DNA of 23,449 bases, from positions 1 through 23,449 of the forward strand of contig JAYMTF010001431.1 in NCBI GenBank assembly GCA_036897485.1. Direction: 5' to 3'. Source of the stretch: Pelargonium nanum (taxonomy: Eukaryota; Streptophyta; Magnoliopsida; Geraniales; Geraniaceae). Positions 1 through 9,228 of this stretch are shown piece after piece. The notes under the pieces are model-generated. The model did not search any database, was not told the origin of the DNA, and saw nothing but the letters and a program-made list of their open reading frames with translations. The translations under genes and the position numbers were made by a program. Each line of letters begins with the position of its first letter. The stretch's first letter is position 1.

Positions 1-1700
1 CTTACCCATGCATGTGCAAGGTATACCATACAGATTTATTCTTTGAAAAACTAAACAAAATGGTAATATGGGCATGGAAAGTGAAGTAGAGCTTGCACAG
101 TGTCTCACATGAGCTCCCCAGCTCCTGTGGGAAGTAGACATTTTGAGGCCTAATTTCATGAATGTCTATAGACATTCCTTGAAAAGTTGGTTTGCCAAAC
201 AATTTTTTTTGGAAAAAACGTCTATACACAATCCAAGTAGAGGCTCAGTAGACTTACCAAACAATACCATACTTGTGGAAATACGGATTTCAGATTCTAA
301 TTAATAAAGAGTGTTCTGATTTAAAAGGAGTTTGGATTTGTTCAGATTAGATCTGGCATGTAACTTTCGTGTAAGATGTATAGATTCGTGCATATTTTTT
401 CAGTTCAATCTAATTTGTACTTTTGTAGGTTTGATCCAATCCGACCCTAAAAAATCTTCAAATACTATGGGTTAAAAATGGAAAAATAAAGGACATTGAT
501 TGAATTTAAACAAAATAATCGTCAATGATTTGTGCGTTCTGACTCATCTACTGAAGTTGCATATTTTATGATGTGTCTATACAACATTTGTTGTAGCACG
601 TTTTAGAAAGAGGTGACAATTTGAATTTCGAGTCGGATTTGTTTGGACTCGAACTGGTAAAGAGTAATTTGAATCTGATATGAAGGAGTTCGGATCAATT
701 TTTTGTATCGAGTTTTGAATTTTAGAGTAAAATATGTAAATTCGTGCGATTTTTTTCAATTCAATCTAATCCATAATCGAGCATGATAAATTTGCTTCGA
801 CCCGAAAACTGATTCGATCGGATCAAATTTCAGATACTTGCATGTTCTAATTCAAATATGGATTAATAAATAAAAATGACTAGTTTATGGGCTAAAATTG
901 AAAAAATGTAAGTTGAAGTGATACCAAACCATATTTTCCATTACTATATTCTTCCTTAATATGAAGAGAGAATGAGACTGTGGTACTGAAATGACTCTTT
1001 TATCCTTTATTTTTCTAATATTTTTTGTTCCAAAATCTGGGAAAGGGGTCAAGCAAGTCACGTGATAGGAGGATAAAGATTATGTGCGCCACGTGCAAAT
1101 TACGTTTTGTCAGGTACCTTTTGATCTCACCGTTGGATGTGTTTGGCTGTTGGCACCACCGCTTGATCTTAGTCAGTCAGAGTGTACATTTCGTTACTCT
1201 ATTTTAACACTAGAGAAGACTATTCGGTCCGATCGGGTTTCTTCGGGCTCGGATGGAAATTCGAGTTTTTGATTTTGAGGCGACAAGGTCTAATACGAAT
1301 CACACACGAAAATAGGACTCGAACTTTTTCATGTTATAGATTTTGGAGTGTGAATCATGTTGATTATTAGATTTTAGTGTGAACTTTGCAAAGTCGTACG
1401 CGTTCGCCCTATCTAACGCGCAAATTCATACGATAAACCCGTCGTGAGAAATTATCTAGATCTAAATTATCAACACTATCTTGACATGAGTCAAACATAA
1501 AAGGGTTGCTACTTTTTAATTAAATTTTGAGTTTTATGTGTAAAATGCGTGAGATTCTGATGATTTATCCAATCTAATCTAACTCAAAAATTAATTGGGT
1601 ATACTTTATATAGTTGAACCCGCAAACATGTGGATCATCTTTTAAGATGCCACGAGTTCAGTCTGAATTACCCGTTATTTTATAAGAATAAATAAATGAA
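1..1700. repeat. Gene-free stretch with degenerate copies of a dispersed short repeat
   Basis: No credible coding exon is visible. Three related degenerate segments can be picked out. They share a module reading roughly TGTAAAATrTGT, then ATTCGTG, a T-rich tract and CAATCTAAT. It occurs at about 371-414, 727-770 and 1538-1579. The middle copy is bounded by TAGAAAGAGGTGACAATTTG near 610 and a rough inverted counterpart ending near 848. The same module recurs at about 6875-6920 and 15785-15824, so this is a genomic repeat and not a local duplication. The TAGAG-like ends suggest a non-autonomous hAT-type DNA transposon, but the ends are too diverged to prove it. The 75-codon minus-strand open frame at 2-229 resembles nothing I recognise. 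Confidence 0.5.
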
Positions 1701-2820
1701 GAGATCCCTTAATTTTTAAAATTTAATAATTTAGACCCAAAACTTAATATAGAAAACAAAATGTCATTGGGTTATTGAATTTTGAATTACTATAGTCAAT
1801 GCATTGAATATTAAATAACTTATGTGTTACGTAACATATAGATATAAATAATTAAATAATTAGTCACCTAAATTTAGCAAGGTGTTAATTTTTTTCTTTT
1901 TTACTTTAGAGATATTTGATTGCTTATATTTTGAAAATAAGAACATATTCAATACCTACGAGTAGAAAAACATATCTACTAATTTCGCAAGCCTCTTCAG
2001 CCTGAACTGATTGAATCACTAATAATATATCACTCTCAAACCTTACCCGACTCCAATTTTGCTCTTAGAGTGTCTTCTCTTCCACCAATCAGTATTTTTT
2101 ATCACCAACTCACTTGATCAGACATATCTTGTAGAGATTAAACATTCTAAAGCGTGTTAGACTCGACCACAAGATCTTGTCAACCCGCTCCACAACCTGA
2201 CTAAACATCTTAGAGATCGACATCTTCTCCCCTCCCGGTCATGAACATTGTTCAACACTCCAACTGTGCCCACACTGCCCCGACGAGACGAGACAAATGG
2301 TGTCTCATTTATATTAAGTTGAGATGATCTCTAGATGGTGAATGTTGAGGTCGAGGCTTCTGCTCAACCACTATCACCACCACCATTCACATTTATCTTC
2401 AAAACACTCTCAATCATGTAACACTTATCCGACACAAAATCAGTTTGAACCTCCGGTCATCCACTCATGTTATCCTTAGTTGATAAAGTTAGTAGTAAGT
2501 TACATATACCTCCAATCAAGACTCGCACACCTTTTAATTTAGAATTCAGACAACTATTTTCCAACCCGAAACCGAAAATAACAACTAATATAAGTTGAGA
2601 ATTGACAAAATTTCAATGAGACAAAACTAGGACCACTTTCAAATATTTGGGCACCGAAAATAAAAAATGTAGTAATATTTTAATCTATTAACAGAGTGAT
2701 GAGCACAAAACTTTATTTTCTTATCTTTACTGTTTCACCAAAGTAGACCCAACCTATCAAGTGTGTGGTCGCATGCAGAGGATTAAATAACTAAAAACGC
2801 ATGCAAGACAAGCTCCTAAT
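1701..2820. other. AT-rich intergenic DNA, nothing recognised
   Basis: I see no gene here. Positions 2000-2500 are less AT-rich than their surroundings and look like decayed sequence of some former coding or transposon origin, but I could not match any frame to a known protein. It is left unassigned. Confidence 0.5.
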
Positions 2821-2865
2821 AATTACTGTTACGGTGGTCAGTGCCGCAGAGAGGTCCCGTCTCTC

Positions 2866-2889
2866 CGTCTGATGCGCCGCGCATCACGG
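2866..2889. repeat. GC-rich perfect hairpin palindrome in AT-rich DNA
   Basis: GATGCGC and GCGCATC (2871-2877 and 2879-2885) are exact inverted copies around one central C. CCGT and ACGG outside them extend the stem, with a two-base bulge on one side. It sits in a GC-rich island of about 80 bases (about 2830-2910) inside AT-rich DNA. A second weak hairpin, GAGA...TCTC, lies just before it. There is no coding potential. It could be part of a transposon end, or chance. Confidence 0.5.
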
Positions 2890-3199
2890 ATCCGATTCCT
2901 ATCAACGGTCCTGATTGGATCTTTCTACTACAGCTGATTTGTCGGTTAAACTAACTACCATTACCAACTAGTAACTACCATGAAAATATTATTTATTTAT
3001 TATTGAAATGATAGTATTTGCTAAAAGAATATACTCGGATTTTGGATCGATTTTTCTAATTTGATTTCGAAATGTTTATCTCGTATTTTATTTGAAATGG
3101 TGCAAGTAGATGTGAGAATTCGAATTCGAGATAGAAGTATCTAAATTCAATATGACTTAACCTCATTTGATTCGACCAATTCTCATAAATAACCGTGAA

Positions 3200-3530
3200 A
3201 GAATCTTTCTACTATGGCTGGTTTGTCGGTCAAACTTGATTGTGAAGTCAGTTACCGTTAGGAGTACTAGTTGGATCATTCACCTATTAGTTCAGGCCTT
3301 TGAATAGAAGTAAATTTTTACATGTTTTTGGCTTAATGACATGTATGTTTTACCTCTCGACATATGTCTACATATTCACGAGAAGCTCGAGTCTATCTCT
3401 CTTATTTAGAATGCACACGTGGGAGAGAGCGTTAAGTGATACTCTTGACTTAAATCTACCTATCCATGTGCAAGTCCGAGTCCATATATCTTGTATAGTA
3501 TGCACATCATGAGAGTATTAAATAAATGCT
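3200..3530. repeat. Dispersed repeat copy related to 20690-20770
   Basis: The stretch around 3246-3300 (an AGTCAG-like start, then TACTAGTTGG, then CACCTATTAGTTCA) closely matches 20712-20760 inside the glucanase gene. The sequence after it, with CACACGTGGGAGAGAGCGTTAAGTGATA-like wording split around 3413-3441, looks like a repeat fragment common in plant intergenic DNA. That last point is from memory of similar sequences, not from a search. No open frame is preserved. A shorter relative of its left end lies at about 2918-2960. Confidence 0.45.
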
Positions 3531-5430
3531 GCCTCAAAAAAATGTAGCCAGTCATGACTTAAAATGTTAATTGAGCCCAATTTTTGGTAGTTTAATTTTT
3601 TAAATTGAAGTTAAGTTTGATTTATATTTATACCCATTTTGAGCAAAATGAAACAAAAATAATAATAAAAACTTATTCAATTAGTGTAGGATTTATTACA
3701 CTAAAGTATAAACAAAAGTTTTATTTTTATAATGAGTTCTTAGCTAGCTATTCATAAGGCAAGCAAAAACATACAAAGTGGAGAAGAACAAGATAAAGTG
3801 AAAAAAGATGATTCTATAATGTTCCCCAAAAGAAATTAAAGAACCTATGAAGGGTGGGCTCTACATTCTCAAAGAAAGTTAAGCTTAAGCTAAGCTAACT
3901 CAAAAGATTGTCTAAAGATCATCTTAAGTTAATTAAACAATTCCACCCAGTATATAATAAAATAAAAATTATATACAAAGAGAAAAAAAATACAAGAAAG
4001 TAATGCGCAAAAACTCAGCAAAACTAATAAGAATGTGACACGTCAGAAATTAATTACATCTTTAATTATTTCGCTGTCTGGCATGTGAATATGGGAGACA
4101 CATGATGTCTACCTATTATTATTTTGTTAGTCTTAAGTATTAATGATGTTTAGGATCAACATTTCGTCTTAGACTAACTTTAGAATTGAGACTTAAAAAA
4201 TTCATTTCCACAAGACACGTCTAATGTTGTTAATTGTCAGTTACTTTATTCAAGTAAATATTTTTAACTAATAGTACAACTGACAGTTCATATAAACTAG
4301 TTAAAATTTTATGTTGTTTGAACTGAAAATATAAAATGTTAACATATTGCGTAAAAATGTGTTGTTTTATATGAGTTGCCAAATTTTCATTAAGAAAACA
4401 CACGACAACACATCTTTCCCTTCATAAGAACACGAGTTGATGAATTTGAATATTGAATCGATGTATCATTAAAGAATAATATACATTTCATACAAAATGC
4501 AATTAACCTTCATGAATGGTAAAACAATTAAGCAAAACACTTGAATAGAAACATATGAACCACACCCACAACTCATAGGTCCACACACACACATGTGGAA
4601 AGAGAGAGTACTAAGAAAATTAAAGGGCAAAGGCATGAAATGATCATATCTTTTGTTATTTTCTTGGAATATTTGTTACTTAGAAACCAAGAAAACAGTG
4701 GTCTCACAAAGCTAAAAATGACACATTTGGGATTGATTGATGGCAAAAAGAATGTGTTGTTCAATGGTTAGTTTATCAAGTATCAAACTTTTGCTATTTG
4801 GTGAGGATATTGCAATAATACCATAAAATCATAGTCAAATTTACACCAAGAAAATAAATAAAACAGCCCCATTTAAGCATAACATCATTACTAATACTAT
4901 AGAAATTGTTCCCTTAAAAAAATACTATAGAAATTGTTTTTTTTTTCTTCTTTTCTATAATAACATGTGAAAGTAAAGCATTTGCAATGAGTTATATGTG
5001 GAATCCAAGAAGATGAGCATGCTCAAGACAAGGCAATGATCCTAGTTCACTAAAAGGATCATCATTGTACCACATGAAAGTCACACATCTTTGAATTTTT
5101 TTAGAGTTTTTGCAATGATGTTGTTGCATTATAGTAGTAGTAATTAACTTGAGTTATTTAAAAATCCCAGTTTAAAAGATATTATTGGTAATTTATGTTC
5201 AACTAATTTTTTAAAAAACGAAAACAAGTTGTTCGTTTTGGAACAGATGCAGTAGTTAAGAAGCTAGTCTGATAGAGCCGACTAACAATTTTGGTTTCAA
5301 TTTCTTTTTCTTTTTCAAACTCGGGTTGAGAAATTGGTTAATGTGTTTTATTTACTATTTATTATTATGACAATATGGTATAACAAATTTAAACAATACA
5401 TATTAACTTATTATAAATATATTATTGAGT
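3531..5430. other. AT-rich intergenic DNA, nothing recognised
   Basis: There are many A/T runs, stop codons in all frames, and no motif, RNA gene or exon that I can support. A 63-codon minus-strand open frame at 4573-4764 has low-complexity composition and is probably chance. Confidence 0.55.
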
Positions 5431-5437
5431 ATCAGGA

Positions 5438-5560
5438 ATCTCAGCCAAGAGACAAAGAAAACGGATTCGGACGGGGCGCAAAAATTCATTTGGGCGGGTA
5501 TGAGTGTAAATAGCTGACGTGGCATCACCTAAATGGCCATGATTTATTGGCTGAGAGTCT
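5438..5560. repeat. Short element flanked by inverted TCTCAGCCAA arms
   Basis: TCTCAGCCAA near 5440-5450 is matched by its reverse complement TTGGCTGAGA near 5549-5558. The DNA between is GC-richer than its surroundings and contains GACGTGGCA. This may be a small MITE-like element. I could not define a target-site duplication. Confidence 0.3.
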
Positions 5561-5916
5561 TTTTTCTCTATATTATTGATATCCCGTGCATAATATTCTT
5601 AAGAAAAGCACACACACTTATTTGATAAAAACGTCAAAAGAAACTTGATACTCATTTTGAGACCGATGAAATGCTATTTAAAAAAAATACAAAGTAGTAG
5701 TATAGTCTAAAAACTCCATGAATCTATGGTTTAAAGTGAAGCGATAATTGACAAGAAAAATAAAAAACAACTGGACCATCACACCAATTTACAAAATCTA
5801 AACAAGACAGTTCAAGCCCAGCCCATCACAATCTGGACAATTATGAACCAAGTGATGTGTATGGGCTGGAGTGATTTTTTTCCTTCGAAAAAAATAAATA
5901 ATATTTATACTAAGGT

Positions 5917-6010
5917 ATGTTGGGACAAGCGGTTAAGCGCATTGAAATCTCTTTGAGGTATCGGGTTCGAGTCTCGATGAAAAAGTAAATTTATCTTTTT
6001 GAAGCGAGCA
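5917..6010 (+). mobile_element. tRNA-like head of a SINE (degenerate)
   Basis: The sequence has an internal RNA polymerase III promoter. An A-box-like GGACAAGCGGTTAAGCG (about 5923-5939) is followed by a B box GGTTCGAGTCTC (5964-5975) that fits the GGTTCGANYCY consensus, at roughly tRNA spacing. No seven-base acceptor stem or anticodon arm can be drawn, so this is not a functional tRNA. It most likely is the 5' part of a tRNA-derived SINE. The body and 3' end are unclear, and the sequence runs into the tandem duplication that follows. Confidence 0.5.
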
Positions 6011-6030
6011 TTTCGAATTATGAACTGAAA

Positions 6031-6266
6031 GAGGTTTGGATCAAGTCATATTTATTTGGTCCGATCAAAACCGATTTTAAGTTAGATTAGATTTCGTATG
6101 TCTGCGAGTTTGGATCCATTCTAATTGTGAGGTTTAGATCAAGTCTTATTTATTTTGTCCAATCAATATTCTGTTACGATAACTTTTTTACCAAACCGAT
6201 TCTAAGTTGGATTAAATTCCGTATGTCCGCGAATTTGGATCCATATGTCCGCGAATTTGGATCCAT
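6031..6266. repeat. Imperfect tandem duplication ending in two exact 22-bp units
   Basis: A block starting GAGGTTTGGATCAAGTC (about 6031) recurs in diverged form as GAGGTTTAGATCAAGTC (about 6127). Both blocks run to a GTCTGCGAG/GTCCGCGAA...TTTGGATCCAT end. The final 22 bases, starting ATGTCCGCG, are then repeated exactly (6223-6244 and 6245-6266). The exact pair indicates a recent slip, and the longer diverged pair an older one. Confidence 0.75.
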
Positions 6267-6270
6267 ATAA

Positions 6271-6723
6271 CCAAATCCATTGAGTTGGGTCAAGGGCAGG
6301 TATATAAATGGTGGCTGAGAATGGCTTAAGAGAAGCTTTCATGTAACATTTAGTGACCTAACTTTTTATATACTTGTGGCCATGAATGTGTTGCTAATAC
6401 ACGAAGATCTTGGGATTTTTATTTATTTATAAAATATATAATTTTTATTATTTTAATTTTGTGTGGTCTCTTCTGTCCTTTCATTTGTGCTTTTGTAGTT
6501 GGGTCCATTTTTCTTTACAATATGGCTCTTTCTTTATCAACCATGCTTTTTTTTTTTCTACTTTCCTTTTTAAGGTTCACCCTTCAATAATATTTATATT
6601 ATATGGATAAAAATATGCCTCTATAATGACTCATCACTTACACATAGCACAAATGTTAAACACTAAAAACAAAACACATAATATTGTATAAAATTATATG
6701 TTGAAAATAAGGGGTCACAATAT
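6271..6723. other. AT-rich intergenic DNA, nothing recognised
   Basis: The stretch is T-rich. A 66-codon plus-strand open frame at 6410-6610 is hydrophobic only because of poly-T content and is not credible as a gene. Confidence 0.5.
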
Positions 6724-6985
6724 TAGAGTTGGCAATTTGGACCAACCTAAAGATGAGAATTTGAGTCGAGATTTTTCGGGTTTAGTTTGAAAATGTTTTA
6801 CCTGAACTTGACATGAAAAAAAGTTAATTTTTTTTGTTTGAACTACATGTTTCGGGTCACAATATGAATTTTACATGTAAAATATATGAGTTCATGTGAA
6901 TTTGTCTGACCCAACCTAACAATTTGGGAGTTACATTTTTTTAGTTTCAGGTGTATGTGAATTCAGATCTAAGATGCTAATTCTA
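6724..6985. mobile_element. Probable non-autonomous hAT-like element (degenerate MITE)
   Basis: The left end reads TAGAGTTGGCAATTTGGA. The right end, reverse-complemented, reads TAGAATTAGCATCTTAGA, so the two form an imperfect terminal inverted repeat. The interior has the shared module (TGTAAAATATATGAGTTCATG, about 6876-6896) found in the other copies. TAGNG ends are typical of hAT transposons. A matching 8-base target-site duplication is not visible, so the assignment is tentative. Confidence 0.4.
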
Positions 6986-7070
6986 GGATGAACACATAAA
7001 TATCTTAAATTCAATTTATTTTCTATTTTTCGCAAGTTGAAATTGCATGAGATATGATCGATCAATTTTC

Positions 7071-7321
7071 GAATACATTTTTTTCTCGGTTTATACTATG
7101 GGGTTTCTGAGCGAGCCCGCACACTTGCGGTTGGCACCTTTAAGCCGTTTTACCACTCCCAGGCTAATCCCCACTCGCCCTACTGTCAGCGCACTAAGCG
7201 GTAGGGGGCTGACCAAAGAGTTTTTTCCATTCACAAGAGCTGAGATTCGAACTCCCAACCACTTGTTTAAGGGACGTAGTGCTGAACCAACTACGCCAAC
7301 CCACTGGGTTGATTACATTTT
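7071..7321 (-). mobile_element. tRNA-derived SINE with target-site duplications
   Basis: Read on the minus strand, the element begins near 7306. It carries an A box (TGGCGTAGTTGG) and a B box (GTTCGAATCTC) from a tRNA ancestor. A GC-rich tRNA-unrelated body follows, and it ends in an A-rich tail near 7082 (ACCGAGAAAA). The flanks GAATACATTTT (7071-7081) and GATTACATTTT (7311-7321) match at 10 of 11 positions and are the target-site duplication. The boundaries therefore rest on two independent signals. The plus-strand open frame that runs through it (7047-7403) is antisense to the SINE and is not a gene. I do not know which named SINE family it belongs to. Confidence 0.85.
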
Positions 7322-7954
7322 CTATATACATAATTGTTTATTTTTTAATGTAAAAAAATCTGAAATGGATAAAACATTTTTTATTCAACACATCTTCTAT
7401 TAGTTACAATAAAAAATATATAAAAATGGGTAAAAGCCAAATAGCCCAACAAAATGAAATGACATAAGCATCCTCTCAATTAGGTAAACAAAATCTTAAC
7501 CCAAATATTCTTTTTGATTTGTTTGATTGATTTAGTAAATGTATTCCACTATTGTGAAAAAGGAAATGCTTTATATAAGCAAAATATTATATGATTTTGG
7601 ATCATATAAAAAAAGGTAATAAATTGGTAGGTTACATTGAAAAAAAATGTCCACATTGTAGATTTGGTGCCTTTCCTTATGAGTGCAACAATATTGGATA
7701 AACCTTGTAAATGTTAGATGCAACTAACATTAGTGGCTCATTTTGCACTTCTTTTCCTCGTTTGGCTTTTGGTCAAATAAATATTAATTTTCTTTTGTTA
7801 ATGGGGATTATTTTAAAATATTCTCATAAATGATAGCAAAGTATTCATAACTTGTGGATGAGGTGATTTCAAGTAGGAAAATGTTTTGTGTTGTCCTCTA
7901 CTTATCCATTTTGTTTAGGTTTGAACTCGTGTTTAATTTAATTTTTATTTTAAT
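7322..7954. other. AT-rich intergenic DNA, nothing recognised
   Basis: No exon, RNA gene or defined repeat is seen in this stretch. Confidence 0.5.
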
Positions 7955-8345
7955 TACGTCCTAAAAGAATATGAGCTACACAATCCATAAACTGGCAAAC
8001 AAAATTAAAAACAACTCTATTAAAAGAGCCAAACAGATCTAAACAATCTTTAAACTCAAGCTGATCGACCTCTATGCGAGTTCAAACTTGTTAATACATA
8101 GATGACTAAATCTGAATGTGCATAGATCCCACTATCACTTGGTTTCCTCTCTTCTTTAGTGAGCGCAAGTCATCCCCTACCGCCAAAGCCTCGGCCTCCA
8201 AAGACTTCTGAGCACCAACTAACTCGATGCTACTACAAACATGAAAATGCAAAGATTACTCGGGACCACCCGATCAAAGCTGTTCCAACTCTCATTATCT
8301 AAACACAACGGCGTCGCAATTGACTTTAACATGACTCGCCTCCGG
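7955..8345 (-). pseudogene. Decayed RNase H domain of a LINE-type retrotransposon
   Basis: Minus-strand frames, read across several frameshifts and stops, give fragments in the right order for the RNase H-like domain at the end of plant LINEs. The first is HVKVNCDAVVFR (about 8285-8320). Next comes NESWNSF...RVV after a frameshift. Then comes LEAEALAVGDDLRSLKKRGN (about 8160-8215), and last VVFNF...DCVAHILL (about 7960-8010). In the family these correspond to the K-x-N-x-DAA-F strand, the VVRD strand, the AEALAL helix and the terminal VAHxLA helix. Stops such as the TAA-TGA pair after VVFR show that it is dead. No reverse transcriptase region is seen beside it, so only the 3' end of a LINE inserted or survived. 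The match is from family knowledge, not from a search. Confidence 0.6.
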
Positions 8346-8499
8346 CAATGACTTGCGTATATTTCGATTCATTGTCTGACCACCTGCAACTTAGAGGCCA
8401 TAAACACATTTATTTTGTGTCTTGTCACATGTTGTAACACGAATGACATGCTCATAACCATAATTAATGACCCAACCCATCAACCACACAAATCACGAC

Positions 8500-8814
8500 C
8501 CGACCCGCGCAAGCATTTTCCATTTCGTTTTCTTCCGTTTTTTTCTCAGGAAAGTCCAATTTTCTCTTCTCCTTTATTCTCCATCGTCGCGCGCAGGTCT
8601 CTAGCTTTTCCAGACTCCGATTCTCGCTCTCCTTTTTGCCCTAATTCCGCCTCCGAAGCTTCGAATTCGGAATCTGGAACCTCTCCGCACAGAGTAAACT
8701 TCGCGATCGATCGATCGATCCATCAGTCTGTGACTGTGCGGCTGGTACGGACGAGGGAGAGAGCAGAAATGAGAAGGAAGAGACTGCGAGCACAGTAGAA
8801 AACGAAGTGAAGAA
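8500..8814 (+). promoter_or_regulatory. Probable 5' leader of the B-box gene, with uORF
   Basis: A CT-rich stretch (about 8510-8640) typical of plant 5' leaders precedes the B-box exon. It contains a GATCGATCGATCGATC run near 8704-8719. A nine-codon upstream open frame, ATG at 8769 to TAG at 8796-8798, ends 16 bases before the expected start position and is out of frame with it. A longer frame in the same register begins at 8415 and would matter only if transcription starts farther upstream. I cannot place a TATA box or the start site with confidence. Confidence 0.5.
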
Positions 8815-9180
8815 AAGCGAACGCTTTGCGATGTCTGCGAGAGCGCCGCCGCCATTATTTTCTGCGCCGCCGACGAGGCCGCTCTTTGTCGCGCCTGCGA
8901 CGACAAGGTACTCACTCACTTCTCTCAATTTCATAGAGTCACAATTTATAGTATATTAAATGATTAAATAATTGTTGTTTTAGCTTGATTCTGTGAACGC
9001 TTGAGATTATGTATGATCAATTATAGGATTTTTTATGTGGATTGAGGAGAAGATTCGTATGCTTGATTCAAGTTTATGTGTTGTTGTTGTTGAAGTTGAA
9101 TTGGAGGAATGAGAGTTTGTTAAAATTTGCTTGTGTTCTTCAAAATGAAGGTTGGATTGAGCAGAGAAAATTCAATAGGA

Positions 9181-9228
<48 letters not shown>

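Noticed and set aside
2-229. A 75-codon minus-strand open frame at the left edge
   Set aside because: No family resemblance and no codon bias; the flanking DNA has small inverted and repeated words, so repeat sequence is more likely.
7230-7306. A tRNA gene on the minus strand
   Set aside because: A and B boxes are present but no acceptor stem or anticodon arm forms; the longer body, tail and target duplications show a SINE.
7047-7403. A 118-codon plus-strand open frame
   Set aside because: It runs antisense through the tRNA-derived SINE at 7082-7310; its apparent coding quality comes from the GC-rich SINE body.
8415-8798. A 127-codon plus-strand open frame before the B-box exon
   Set aside because: It covers the presumed promoter and leader, is compositionally biased (Ser, Pro, Arg), is out of frame with the B-box protein and matches no family.
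8601-8934. Two minus-strand open frames over the first B-box exon
   Set aside because: They are shadows of the GC-rich exon on the opposite strand; the plus frame has clear B-box zinc ligands and a donor site.
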